A stretch of DNA of 64,000 bases from an uncultured Bacteroidota bacterium (GTDB lineage Bacteria; Bacteroidota; Bacteroidia; Flavobacteriales; Flavobacteriaceae), in the NCBI GenBank assembly GCA_902595555.1, contig CACJQM010000002.1, forward strand, positions 248,001 through 312,000, in the 5' to 3' direction. Both the position numbers and the translations under genes were made by a program. The notes under the pieces are model-generated. The model did no database searches, had not been told where the DNA came from, and saw nothing but the letters and a program-made list of their open reading frames with translations. This document shows, piece after piece, positions 50,932-60,836 of the stretch; position 1 is the first letter of the stretch, and every line of letters starts with the position of its first letter.

Positions 50932-53031
50932 ATGACATTAAAAAAAATATTTTTTTTAGCTATTACGTTTTTAATTTCATTTCCAAATTTCAGTCAAGAA
51001 AGAATGAATAAACTTATAAATGAAAAAAGCCTATATCTTAAACAACACTCTAGTAATCCAGTAGATTGGATGCCATGGGGCGATGATGCTTTAAGTCTGG
51101 CTAAAGGTCAAAAAAAACTAATGATAATAAGTGTAGGTTATTCATCTTGTCATTGGTGTCATGTTATGGAGGAAGAAACTTTCAGTGATGAAGAAGCTGC
51201 TAAGATTATGAATGATAAATTTATTAATGTTAAAGTTGATAGAGAAGAAAGACCTGATGTTGATGAATTATACATGAAATCACTTGTATTGATGACAGGC
51301 AGTGGGGGGTGGCCAATGAACATTATTGCTCTCCCTGATGGATCTCCAATTTGGGGAGGAACCTATTTGCCAAAAGATAACTGGATCAATGTATTGAATC
51401 AAATAGATGAATTGTATAAAACTAGATATGAGGATGTATTAGATTATTCTACAAAATTGAAAGTAGGTTTAAAGCCAAAAGAAATTATTGAAAATAAATT
51501 TGAATCCTCTGAATTACTACTAAAAATTAAGAATGCCACTAAACTTTCATTCAATTCATTGGATATAGTAAATGGAGGTTTGAGATCATTTCAAAAATTT
51601 CATTTACCATCCATGATTGATTATTATTTGAGGGGAGGTAATCAATTTGAAGAAAAAAAATATTCTGATTTTGTTGATTTAACACTTAAAAATATCTCTT
51701 ATGGCGGAATAAATGATCATATTGAAGGGGGCCTACATAGATATACTGTTGATTCAATTTGGCATGTACCTCATTTTGAAAAAATGCTCTATGATAATGC
51801 ACAAATGTTATCTGTCTACGCAAAAGCATATAGGTCAACAAAAAAACAATTGTACAAAAGAGAAATTGATAATATTTTTAGTTTCATTGAGAATAATTTA
51901 AGTGGAAATGACGGGTTACTGTATTCGAGTATTTCTGCTGTTACTGAAATTGGAGATGAAAAGATTGAAGGTGATTATTACGTGTGGGATAAAGATGTAT
52001 TAAAGAAAGTATTAGGGAAAAATTTTGAATTATTTCAAGATTACTTTAGTGTAAATAAAAATGGATTATGGGAGGATAACAAATACGTATTAAAGAGAGA
52101 AAATGATGATGATTTTTTCATAAAAAAATACAATATTTCAGTTAAGACTTTATATTCAAAAATTTTAGAATCATTAGAAATTTTAAGAAAATCGAAAAAC
52201 GATAGAAAAAAACCAATAACGGATACGAAAGTCTTAACATCTTGGAATTCTTTATCCATTGTTGGATTGTCGGAAGCGTACCAATCAACAGGTGAAAAGA
52301 AATTTTTAGATAAAGCATTAAAGATTCTGCAAGCAATTGAATCAAAATTGATTAATGATAATTTGGAAGTCCAAAGATCCCTATCATCCTCTGATGATAA
52401 TATCATTTTTTTGGAGGATTATAGCTATTTAATTTCTGCCTACATAAGCTTATATCAATCTACTTTTGAATATAATTTAATTGACAAGGCTGACAAACTA
52501 ATAAATAAATCTTTATCAATTTTCAATCATACAGAATCACCATTTCTAAGATTTAGTTCCGACCAGTCTCTACTTTTTTCGGATAACTTATTTGTAAATC
52601 AAGACGGAGTTATGCCCTCAGCTAATTCAGTTATGTCTAAAAACCTTTTTCTACTATCCCATTACACTGGAAATCGAGAATACTTTGATATTGGAAAATC
52701 AATGATTGATGCAATAACCAATGACTTAATTAATAACACTTTGGATTACATGAATTGGCTGAATGTTGCATTGGATTATAATGATGAATTTTTTGAAGTT
52801 GTTATCTCAGGAAAGAAATCTTATCAGATGGCAAAAGAAATTAACTCTAGTTATTTCCCAAATATTTTAATTGCTGCCTCTAAAAAAGACAGTGATAAAT
52901 ATTTGCTTAAAAATAGATATATTAAAGGTGAAAACTTAATTTATGTTTGTGTAAATAACACTTGTAAATTTCCTGTAGATAATGTTGATGCGGCTCTAAA
53001 ACTAATAAGTAAAAAAGATGAAAAAATATAA
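50932..53031 (+). CDS. DUF255 thioredoxin-fold / (alpha/alpha)6-barrel protein
   Basis: A 699-residue exported protein of the YyaL/SPATA20 family. The N-terminal domain begins SLYLKQHSSNPVDWMPWG and has CHWC at 73-76 (SSCHWCHVMEEETF), then VKVDREERPDVDELYM and GSGGWPMNI. The remaining ~480 residues form an (alpha/alpha)6 glycosidase-like barrel (GGLHRYTVDSIWHVPHFEKM, SWNSLSIVGLSEAY). Its reaction is unknown. I start at the ATG at 50932 rather than the preceding TTG. The 3' end overlaps the sulfatase by 14 bases. Confidence 0.88.
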   Translation: MTLKKIFFLAITFLISFPNFSQERMNKLINEKSLYLKQHSSNPVDWMPWGDDALSLAKGQKKLMIISVGYSSCHWCHVMEEETFSDEEAAKIMNDKFINVKVDREERPDVDELYMKSLVLMTGSGGWPMNIIALPDGSPIWGGTYLPKDNWINVLNQIDELYKTRYEDVLDYSTKLKVGLKPKEIIENKFESSELLLKIKNATKLSFNSLDIVNGGLRSFQKFHLPSMIDYYLRGGNQFEEKKYSDFVDLTLKNISYGGINDHIEGGLHRYTVDSIWHVPHFEKMLYDNAQMLSVYAKAYRSTKKQLYKREIDNIFSFIENNLSGNDGLLYSSISAVTEIGDEKIEGDYYVWDKDVLKKVLGKNFELFQDYFSVNKNGLWEDNKYVLKRENDDDFFIKKYNISVKTLYSKILESLEILRKSKNDRKKPITDTKVLTSWNSLSIVGLSEAYQSTGEKKFLDKALKILQAIESKLINDNLEVQRSLSSSDDNIIFLEDYSYLISAYISLYQSTFEYNLIDKADKLINKSLSIFNHTESPFLRFSSDQSLLFSDNLFVNQDGVMPSANSVMSKNLFLLSHYTGNREYFDIGKSMIDAITNDLINNTLDYMNWLNVALDYNDEFFEVVISGKKSYQMAKEINSSYFPNILIAASKKDSDKYLLKNRYIKGENLIYVCVNNTCKFPVDNVDAALKLISKKDEKI

Positions 53032-54436
53032 CTTTAAACACCTGATTTTAATAATTGTGATTTTTGTTTTTGGATGTGACAAAAGCACCGAAACACCACC
53101 CAATATTGTTTTTATTTTAACAGATGATTTAGCATATGCTGACCTAAGCTCTTATGGTTCAGACTTTATAAACACCCCATACTTAGATAAAATGGCAAAT
53201 GATGGTGTAAAATTGACATCATATTATGCAGCACAAGCAGTTTGTTCGGCCTCAAGGGCAGCAATATTAACTGGGTGTTATCCAAACCGTCTTGGCATAA
53301 GTGGAGCTTTTGGGCCGAGATCAAAACGAGGAATTAATCCTGATGAATTATTATTATCTGAAATGCTTAAAAATAATAATTATAAAACAGGAATTTTTGG
53401 CAAGTGGCATTTGGGAGATGCAGAAAAGTTTATGCCTACTAATCATGGATTTGATGAATTTTATGGGATACTTTTCTCAAACGATATGTGGCCTTATCAT
53501 CCTGAATTTCCAAATGCTTTTCCGGAGGATCTTTTATTATATAGAAATATGGAGCCTATCGAAACTTTGATAGACCAGTCTGATTTGACAAAAAATATCA
53601 CAGATGAAAGTATTCGTTTCATTGAGGAGAATAAAGACAATCAATTTTTCTTATATATAGCTCATCCTCAACCTCATGTTCCATTATTTGCATCTAAGGA
53701 ATTTGATGGTTCTACAGGTGAGGGTTTATTTGCAGATGTTATTACCGAAATCGATTTTTCAGTAGGAAGAGTTATAGATGCATTAGAAAAGCATAACCTT
53801 TCTGAAAACACAATAGTTGTTTTTACATCTGATAATGGACCATGGCTTTCTTATGGTGATCACGCAGGTTCATCTGGAATATATAGAGAAGGAAAAGGAA
53901 CAGCATGGGAAGGAGGGCAAAGAGTTCCATGTATAATTAAGTATCCCAATGAAATTAAGGCTGGAACTGTAATTGACGAACCAGTAATGGGTATTGATTG
54001 GATGCCAACTTTTTCTAAACTAACAGGATCTAATCTTTCAGAAAACAAAATTGACGGTAAAGATATATGGCCACTAATAACTCAAAAAGAAAAAAATTCT
54101 CCACATGATGAGTTATATTTTTACTATAGACAAAATGAACTACATGCTGTAAGGTCAGGTGATTGGAAGCTATATTTCCCCAGAACTTATAGGTCATTAA
54201 ATGGCAAGCCTGGCGGAACTAACGGAATGCCTGTTAAATATGAGATGAATAAAGTAAATAGTAATGAGCTATATAACCTCAAAAATGACCCTAGTGAAGA
54301 ATATAATGTCTATGAGGAAAATATTGAAATAGCAAAAAAATTAGAGGAGATGGGTGAAAGAGCTAGAAACGAGCTCGGAGACAAGTTGACCTCTAGAATT
54401 GGTAAAGGTGTTAGAGAAATTGGTATGATAGACTAA
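53018..54436 (+). CDS. Type I sulfatase, arylsulfatase-like lipoprotein
   Basis: A 472-residue sulfatase with a lipobox (FVFGC, Cys20). Asp36-Asp37 (ILTDDLAYADLSSYG) and CSASRAAILTG (76-86; Cys76 becomes formylglycine) define the active site. GKWHLGDA and FTSDNGPW follow. The general layout is of arylsulfatase-A-type enzymes. It lies between DUF255 and glycosylasparaginase genes in one operon, 10 bases from the latter. Confidence 0.92.
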   Translation: MKKYNFKHLILIIVIFVFGCDKSTETPPNIVFILTDDLAYADLSSYGSDFINTPYLDKMANDGVKLTSYYAAQAVCSASRAAILTGCYPNRLGISGAFGPRSKRGINPDELLLSEMLKNNNYKTGIFGKWHLGDAEKFMPTNHGFDEFYGILFSNDMWPYHPEFPNAFPEDLLLYRNMEPIETLIDQSDLTKNITDESIRFIEENKDNQFFLYIAHPQPHVPLFASKEFDGSTGEGLFADVITEIDFSVGRVIDALEKHNLSENTIVVFTSDNGPWLSYGDHAGSSGIYREGKGTAWEGGQRVPCIIKYPNEIKAGTVIDEPVMGIDWMPTFSKLTGSNLSENKIDGKDIWPLITQKEKNSPHDELYFYYRQNELHAVRSGDWKLYFPRTYRSLNGKPGGTNGMPVKYEMNKVNSNELYNLKNDPSEEYNVYEENIEIAKKLEEMGERARNELGDKLTSRIGKGVREIGMID

Positions 54437-54446
54437 AAATTATTGT

Positions 54447-55421
54447 GTGAGTAGAAGAAAGTTTATAAAAAATACAGTTTTAGGATCTGTTGCTTCTGGA
54501 GGCTTAGGTCTTTCGTTTAAAAATTTAAATTTTAAAAAATTTTCTGGACCAAGAATTATCTCAACTTGGAATCATGGTTTCGAAGCAAATAAAGTAGCTT
54601 GGGATAATTTATCTTCTGGTAAAGGAGGTTTAACAGCAGTTGAATACGGAGTTCGTGTTTCTGAAGATGATCCCAATGAGATGTCTGTTGGTCTAGGCGG
54701 ATTACCAGACAGAACAGGTAAAGTAACTTTAGATGCTTGTATAATGGATAACAATAATGATTGTGGTTCAGTAAGTTTCTTAGAAAACATAAAAAATCCA
54801 ATTTCTGTTGCTCGTTTAGTCATGGAAAAGACTCCGCACATTATGCTTTCAGGAAAGGGCGCATATGATTTTGCTATTAAGCAAGGATTTAAAAGTCAAA
54901 ATTTGCTCACTAAAAAAGCTGAAGAAGCTTGGAAAAAATGGAAAAAAAGTTCTGACTATAAACCTGTAATTAATATTGAAAATCATGATACAATAAGTAT
55001 GTTGTTAATTGATGATAATCAAGATTTATTTGGTGCTTGTACAACAAGCGGAGCTGCATGGAAACTTCATGGAAGAGTTGGAGATTCACCAATAATTGGT
55101 GCAGGATTATTTTTAGACAATGATGTTGGAGCTGCAGCTGCTACAGGACTTGGCGAAGCTGTAATAAGAACAGCAGGTAGCGCAATGGTTGTTGAAGTAA
55201 TGAGGCAAGGAGCAACTCCTTTAGAAGCTTGTAAGGAGATTGTCAATAGAATTTCTAAAATTCATGAAAATAGACCAGAATGGGAGTATCTTCAAGTTGG
55301 TTTTATCGCTCTAAATAAAAATGGTGAACATGCTGGATATAGTTTAAAAAAAGGATTCAATTATGCATTGCATGACTCACTAGAGCAAAAAATGATAGAT
55401 GCCGAATATGAAATTAAATAA
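54447..55421 (+). CDS. N4-(beta-N-acetylglucosaminyl)-L-asparaginase
   Basis: A 324-residue Ntn hydrolase, glycosylasparaginase type. It starts at GTG with a twin-arginine-like leader (SRRKFIKNTVLGSVASGG), indicating Tat export. The precursor is cut before Thr182 in ENHDTISMLLIDD, which becomes the nucleophile. GACTTSGAAWKLHGRVGDSPIIGAG, read in parts, holds the substrate-binding Arg and Asp. The enzyme releases GlcNAc from Asn-linked glycans after the peptide is removed. Its last base is the first of the next gene. Confidence 0.93.
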   Translation: MSRRKFIKNTVLGSVASGGLGLSFKNLNFKKFSGPRIISTWNHGFEANKVAWDNLSSGKGGLTAVEYGVRVSEDDPNEMSVGLGGLPDRTGKVTLDACIMDNNNDCGSVSFLENIKNPISVARLVMEKTPHIMLSGKGAYDFAIKQGFKSQNLLTKKAEEAWKKWKKSSDYKPVINIENHDTISMLLIDDNQDLFGACTTSGAAWKLHGRVGDSPIIGAGLFLDNDVGAAAATGLGEAVIRTAGSAMVVEVMRQGATPLEACKEIVNRISKIHENRPEWEYLQVGFIALNKNGEHAGYSLKKGFNYALHDSLEQKMIDAEYEIK

Positions 55422-57535
55422 TGGAGGAAATAGTTAAATATTTAGGTAATTTTCATCCTGTTGTTTTACACTTACCAATAGGTGTTTTTTTATTTACATT
55501 ATTATTATTTTCCTACCAAAAGTTTACTAAAATATCCCTTACTATTCCCATTAGATTAGGTCTAATTTTCTCATTTATTTCTGCTATTGTTTCATCGATT
55601 TTAGGCTTTATTCTTCAGTATTATGGAGATTATGATGACTCCTTAGTTAATTTTCATATGTGGCTCGCAATAGCAACAACATTACTTATTGGAGCTATAT
55701 ATTTTATTCATAAGAAAAATGAAGAAAATAAATATTTAGCTCACACCTTTGTAAGTGCTGTAATTTTTATGACTGTAACTGGACATTATGGCGGTTCTAT
55801 TACACATGGTAAAGATTATTTAAAATTACCTGAGATTAATCAAACCGTTCGTTTTGTAACTTATGACAGTATTCATCTATATGATGATGTCGTTTCTTCA
55901 ATTATAGATTCAAAGTGTGTCAAGTGCCATAATATGTCAAAAAGTAAAGGCGGATTGATGTTAACGAATCAACAAGAGATTTTAAAGGGAGGAGAAAATG
56001 GAAAAATATTTTTGGCTAATAATTCATCAAAAAGCAAGTTGTATACATATCTTAATTTACCACTAGATGACAAGATGCATATGCCACCAGACGGCAACTC
56101 TCAATTAACTGAAAATGAAAAAAACTTAATAAAGATGTGGATTGATGGTGGTGCTCAATTCGATGGATTCACAACAATTAGTGACAATGAACTGTCAAAT
56201 CAAATTCTAACATATTTACCACCATTGGTAGCAGATGTTGAGCCACCTTCAAAAAAGAATCTAGTCAATCTTATGGAAAATGATTTTAGGGTTGAGAGAA
56301 TAAGTGTTGAATCCAATTTTATTGATCTTAAATATGATGGTCTAAATTTTGGATCAAAACAATTAAACCTATTATCAAAGGTTTCTGAAAATATTCAGAG
56401 ATTGGATTTATCCAATGTTGATATATCAGACATCAACTCCTCAAAACTCAAAAAATTAAAAAACTTAAAGTACTTAAATCTTACAAATTCTAATTTATCT
56501 ACAAATGACTTGAATAACCTGCCTGAGTCAATTGAAATATTGATCTTAAGTAAAAACATAATTAATCCAGAAGAGTTATTAAATATCTCAAGTAGACCCC
56601 AAATAAAGAAAGTTTTTGCATATAATACTGTCCAAGACAATGAATTAAAAAAATCTTTGACTGATCAGTCAAACAATAAATTATATTTTGGCATTTCACT
56701 TCAAGACTTTTCTAGTTTGGAAGGCTTCCCTCTCGAAAGACCAATTATTGAAGCAAATGGACTTGAAATTAATCCAAACCCAATTACTGATATCAACCCA
56801 AAGTTTAATAGAATCTTGTTTGCTGACTCTATATATATAGAAGTTAATAGAGCAATATCAGAACCTACATATAGATACACTTTAAATGAATCGGAACCAG
56901 ATAGTTTATCATCAGAATATACCAAGCCTTTAGTATTTACTCAATCCGGAAATTTTAATGTAAAAGCATTTAAAAATGGCTATAGAAATAGCGTTACAAA
57001 ATCTTTTTATTTTGACAAGATAAAGGCCAATATCGATAATTATAATTTATTGACTAAAGCTATTGATCCTTACAATAATGACATACTATTTGATGGCCAA
57101 TTAGCTTCTCTTGACTTTAGAGATGGCAAATGGAATGGTTTTATACACGAGGAAAATGAGGAAAAGGCAAAACAACTGGGTAGAGTTGAGAATTCTGGTA
57201 ATTTGATTGTTGATTTTGATTTGCCTAAAAATAAAAACGTCACTGAAATAGCAATCTCATGTATGGAAAGTATAAATAACGGATTTATTTTATTACCCGA
57301 GTCTATTAGTTTGTTTGATATTTCTGATGGAAAAGAACAACTAATTAACTCTGTTGAGATACCAAAATCTACTGTTGATGAGGCAGACTCAAAACGATTA
57401 TTCAAATTAACTGTAAGTCAAAAGAATTTAAAAAGAGTTCGCTTAAAAATTAAAAGTAACAGGAAGCTTCCAAAAGGACATGTTGCAGAGGGGCAGCCAG
57501 GATGGCTTTTTGTTGATGAAATATACCTTCTATAG
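55421..57535 (+). CDS. DUF2231/cytochrome-c/LRR/FN3-associated/discoidin fusion protein
   Basis: A 704-residue membrane protein. Residues 1-130 carry four helices like DUF2231 (HPVVLHLPIGVFLF). A planctomycete-type cytochrome c motif, CVKCH (166-170), follows, with a possible distal Met in KMHMPPDG. Residues ~320-400 look like short leucine-rich repeats (LKKLKNLKYLNLTNSNLS). Then come a chitobiase/FN3-associated strand set (TYRYTLNESEPDS) and a C-terminal discoidin-like end (PGWLFVDEIYLL). It is the last gene of the sulfatase/asparaginase operon. A role in surface electron transfer or sugar binding is open. Confidence 0.85.
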   Translation: MEEIVKYLGNFHPVVLHLPIGVFLFTLLLFSYQKFTKISLTIPIRLGLIFSFISAIVSSILGFILQYYGDYDDSLVNFHMWLAIATTLLIGAIYFIHKKNEENKYLAHTFVSAVIFMTVTGHYGGSITHGKDYLKLPEINQTVRFVTYDSIHLYDDVVSSIIDSKCVKCHNMSKSKGGLMLTNQQEILKGGENGKIFLANNSSKSKLYTYLNLPLDDKMHMPPDGNSQLTENEKNLIKMWIDGGAQFDGFTTISDNELSNQILTYLPPLVADVEPPSKKNLVNLMENDFRVERISVESNFIDLKYDGLNFGSKQLNLLSKVSENIQRLDLSNVDISDINSSKLKKLKNLKYLNLTNSNLSTNDLNNLPESIEILILSKNIINPEELLNISSRPQIKKVFAYNTVQDNELKKSLTDQSNNKLYFGISLQDFSSLEGFPLERPIIEANGLEINPNPITDINPKFNRILFADSIYIEVNRAISEPTYRYTLNESEPDSLSSEYTKPLVFTQSGNFNVKAFKNGYRNSVTKSFYFDKIKANIDNYNLLTKAIDPYNNDILFDGQLASLDFRDGKWNGFIHEENEEKAKQLGRVENSGNLIVDFDLPKNKNVTEIAISCMESINNGFILLPESISLFDISDGKEQLINSVEIPKSTVDEADSKRLFKLTVSQKNLKRVRLKIKSNRKLPKGHVAEGQPGWLFVDEIYLL

Positions 57536-57704
57536 ACAGATTTAAACTTCCCTTGAAATTATTGATTATCATGAAATTAGCTGCTTTTTTTGCTTTTTTC
57601 TTAAGTTAAATACCCTTTTTTTACCATATTATCAATGAAAATTTCGTAAATTGGAATCTGATTAACTAAATAATTATTTAACGATTAATTAAAATTAAAC
57701 ACTT
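57536..57704. other. Intergenic region upstream of SusC
   Basis: 169 bases of AT-rich sequence separate the cytochrome fusion gene from susC. I see a T-rich tract (57585-57620) but no convincing hairpin. There is no exact TAnnTTTG; TAAATTGG (around 57646) is the closest. The susC promoter is presumably here. Confidence 0.4.
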
Positions 57705-60700
57705 ATGAAAACAAAATTCACGAAAATCTGTGTTAGTTTCTTGATGTTTTTTGCGTTGACTTTGTCAGCGTATGCACAACAAGTAACTGGTACGGTGTCT
57801 GACGAGAATGGTGTTCCATTACCTGGAGCTACCGTTGTTGTTCAGGGAACTTCTACAGGAGTTTCTACGGATTTTGATGGTAATTATTCTATTACTGCTT
57901 CATCAGGGGATACCCTGGTTTTTAGCTTTGTTGGATATGCCACTCAATCTGTAGCTGTTGGCTCCTCGAATACTGTTAATGTTCAGCTTGAGCCGGACAA
58001 TTCATTGGATGAGGTCGTTGTTACAGCACTTGGTGTAAAAAGAAATACAAAAGCACTAGGTTATTCTGTAACTGAAGTTGATGGTACTGAATTAAGTGCC
58101 AACCCTTCAACCAATGCAATTAACGCTCTTCAAGGTAAAGTTGCCGGAGTTATGGTAACTGGATCTGCGATGGGTGCTAAGGGTTCAAGTAGGGTTGTTA
58201 TTAGGGGAACAAGTTCCCTTACAGGTAATAACCAGCCTTTATACGTAGTTGACGGTATTACAATTAATAACAATAACCTAGGTGCTGCCGGTGTATGGGG
58301 TGGAACTGACTTTGGTGATGGTATTTCAAGTATCAACCCAGACGAAGTTCAATCAGTCTCTGTACTAAAAGGTGGTGCTGCAGCAGCGCTGTATGGTTCA
58401 AGAGCATCTAATGGTGTTATCATCATTACTACAAAAAATGGTCTTGGATCTGAAGGTTTAGGTATTGAAATCAACAGTACATCTCAGTTTGATATGATCA
58501 ACACATCAATGTGGGATGCTCAGACAACATATGGTTCTGGATTTAATGCAGTTGTACCATCATCTACAGAGGACGCTCTTAGTGAGGTTTACAGTGCTTG
58601 GGGTCCTAGAATGGAAGGTCAGCTTGTTCCTACTTGGGAAGGAGTTCAAAGACCTTATGTCTATGCTGGTGATAATCAATCAAAATTCTATAGAACTGGT
58701 ACTACATTTAGTAACACAGTTTCTTTATCTACATCTGGAGAAAATGGAAATACAAGATTTTCATTTACTAATCTAGATAATGATGATATTTCTCCTAATT
58801 CAACTCTTGATAGAAATTCTATCGGTTTGAATACTTCCCAAAAGTTTGGTGATAATATCACATTAGATGTTAACATGAAATATTTATTAGAGGAACAAGG
58901 TGGTAACCCAAGATTATCGGATGCTCCTAGTAACTCTAACTATTCTCTTAAATCTTATGCTCCCTCAGTTGACGTTGATTACATGAAGGGACCAAATGGA
59001 GATGGTACTAACGAAGCTGGTACTGAGCTAAGAACTACAAACGGAATCTATTCTCAGAATCCATGGTTTGCAGCTTTAAACTTCGTTAATGATGCTGAAA
59101 AAGAAAGATTTATTGGATCTGTTAACGCTAGATGGGATCTTACAGATTACTTATATGTTAGAGGACGTATTGGTACTGATAGATATGACTTACACAGAAC
59201 GGTTTCAACTCCATTCGGTACAGCATATCAGCCTTTAGGTTCTATTAGCGAATATAAATTAGCTTTCAAACAGTTTGATGCAGATGCTTTCTTAGGAACT
59301 GACAATCTAGCTCTTACTGACGATGTTAGCTTAACAGCGTTTGTTGGTGTAGGTTCTAACAAAGTAACTTCTGAATCGGTTTCTGCCAATGGTAGTAACT
59401 TTATTGTTCAAGGGTTAGTAAATGTTAAGAACACTAAAAACCAATCTAACGGATATGGATTCTCTGAAAAACAAATTAATTCTGCGTATGGATCTGCAGA
59501 GTTAGGTTTTCAAGATTATGCATTCTTAACTTTAACTGCTAGAAATGACTGGTTCTCCACTCTATCTATGGCTGGTAAAGATTCTCCAAACAACGACTTG
59601 TATACTTCTGCAAGTTTATCTGTTGTTCTTTCTGATGCAATTGACATGGGAAGTAATGTTGACTTCTTCAAAATAAGAGGTGGTTACTCTCAGGTTGCAG
59701 GTGGTGCTGATAGCCCATATGCTCTTAGTCTTACTTACGGTATCGTAGGTCAAGGTCACTTAGGAGCTTCATTAGGTGCAATTAGTGGTGGTAGAATTCC
59801 AAACTCAGAAATTACTCCTTTCGAGAAAAATGAAACTGAATTTGGATTTGACTTAAGAATGTTTGATAACAAGGTAAGCTTAGATGCTACTTGGTATGAC
59901 AACGCAACTATTGGTGATATTGTTGGTGTTAGTGCATCTGCAACGTCAGGTTATGGTAGTGCACTTGCAAATTTAGGTGAGATTGCCAATACAGGTATTG
60001 AGCTTTTACTTAGAGTTAAGCCAGTTGTAACTGATGATTTTGCAATGGAACTTTCATTCAACTATACAAATAACGATAGTGAAGTTGTTGCAACAAATGA
60101 TACAGGTGGAAACATTTCAATGGATGAGCCAAGATCAAGAAATCTTAGAGTTACTCACATTGTTGGTGAAAAATATGGAGCTTTATTTGGAAACTCTTTT
60201 GTAAGAGATGCAAGTGGCAATATTGTTCACGAATTAGTAAATGGTTATCCTAGACCTAAAATTGATAACAGCAGAAAAATCTTAGGATTTGGTGTTGCTC
60301 CTCAACAATTAGGTATTGGTGCTTCTTTCAGATACAAAGACTGGAATGCTAGCTTCTTAGTTGAAGGTAAGTCAGGTGGTCAAATGTATTCTGGTACTAA
60401 CGTAACTATGATGGGTTATGGATTGCACCAAATGACTATCCCTGCTGGTGGTAGAGAAGCTGGATTCATTCCAGATGGTGTAATGGAAGATGGTTCTCCT
60501 GTTACAATCTCTATTCCTCAAGGACAACAGTCTGCATACTGGGGTAGATATAATGATGCTGCAGAAGCAGGTATCTACGATTCAGATTACTTTAGAATGA
60601 GACAAATGAGTGTTGGATATACATTCCCATCAAGTATGTTGGAAGGTACTTTTATCCAAGCTGCTAGTGTTTCATTAATTGGTAAGAACCTATTCTTTTT

Positions 60701-60824
60701 ACACAATAGTGTGGACAACATTGACCCAGAGTCAGCTTATAACGCTGGTAACTCTGCTGGTTTAGAATGGTTTGGACTTGCTGTTCCTAGAACAATAGGT
60801 GTTAACGTTAACCTTAAATTTTAA
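57705..60824 (+). CDS. SusC/RagA family TonB-dependent outer-membrane transporter
   Basis: A 1039-residue SusC-like transporter. A signal peptide (ending LSAYAQ) is followed by a carboxypeptidase-D-like domain (VTGTVSDENGVPLPGATVVV to ~residue 95). The TonB box region LDEVVVTALGVKRN and plug landmarks (NALQGKVAGVMVTG, SSRVVIRGTSSLTG, VLKGGAAAALYGSRASNGVIIITTKNG in pieces) come next. The beta barrel ends in NVNLKF. With SusD it imports glycans or peptides. Codons are richer in GGT/GCT/TCT than nearby genes, consistent with high expression. Confidence 0.97.
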   Translation: MKTKFTKICVSFLMFFALTLSAYAQQVTGTVSDENGVPLPGATVVVQGTSTGVSTDFDGNYSITASSGDTLVFSFVGYATQSVAVGSSNTVNVQLEPDNSLDEVVVTALGVKRNTKALGYSVTEVDGTELSANPSTNAINALQGKVAGVMVTGSAMGAKGSSRVVIRGTSSLTGNNQPLYVVDGITINNNNLGAAGVWGGTDFGDGISSINPDEVQSVSVLKGGAAAALYGSRASNGVIIITTKNGLGSEGLGIEINSTSQFDMINTSMWDAQTTYGSGFNAVVPSSTEDALSEVYSAWGPRMEGQLVPTWEGVQRPYVYAGDNQSKFYRTGTTFSNTVSLSTSGENGNTRFSFTNLDNDDISPNSTLDRNSIGLNTSQKFGDNITLDVNMKYLLEEQGGNPRLSDAPSNSNYSLKSYAPSVDVDYMKGPNGDGTNEAGTELRTTNGIYSQNPWFAALNFVNDAEKERFIGSVNARWDLTDYLYVRGRIGTDRYDLHRTVSTPFGTAYQPLGSISEYKLAFKQFDADAFLGTDNLALTDDVSLTAFVGVGSNKVTSESVSANGSNFIVQGLVNVKNTKNQSNGYGFSEKQINSAYGSAELGFQDYAFLTLTARNDWFSTLSMAGKDSPNNDLYTSASLSVVLSDAIDMGSNVDFFKIRGGYSQVAGGADSPYALSLTYGIVGQGHLGASLGAISGGRIPNSEITPFEKNETEFGFDLRMFDNKVSLDATWYDNATIGDIVGVSASATSGYGSALANLGEIANTGIELLLRVKPVVTDDFAMELSFNYTNNDSEVVATNDTGGNISMDEPRSRNLRVTHIVGEKYGALFGNSFVRDASGNIVHELVNGYPRPKIDNSRKILGFGVAPQQLGIGASFRYKDWNASFLVEGKSGGQMYSGTNVTMMGYGLHQMTIPAGGREAGFIPDGVMEDGSPVTISIPQGQQSAYWGRYNDAAEAGIYDSDYFRMRQMSVGYTFPSSMLEGTFIQAASVSLIGKNLFFLHNSVDNIDPESAYNAGNSAGLEWFGLAVPRTIGVNVNLKF

Positions 60825-60836
60825 TATATTTACGCA

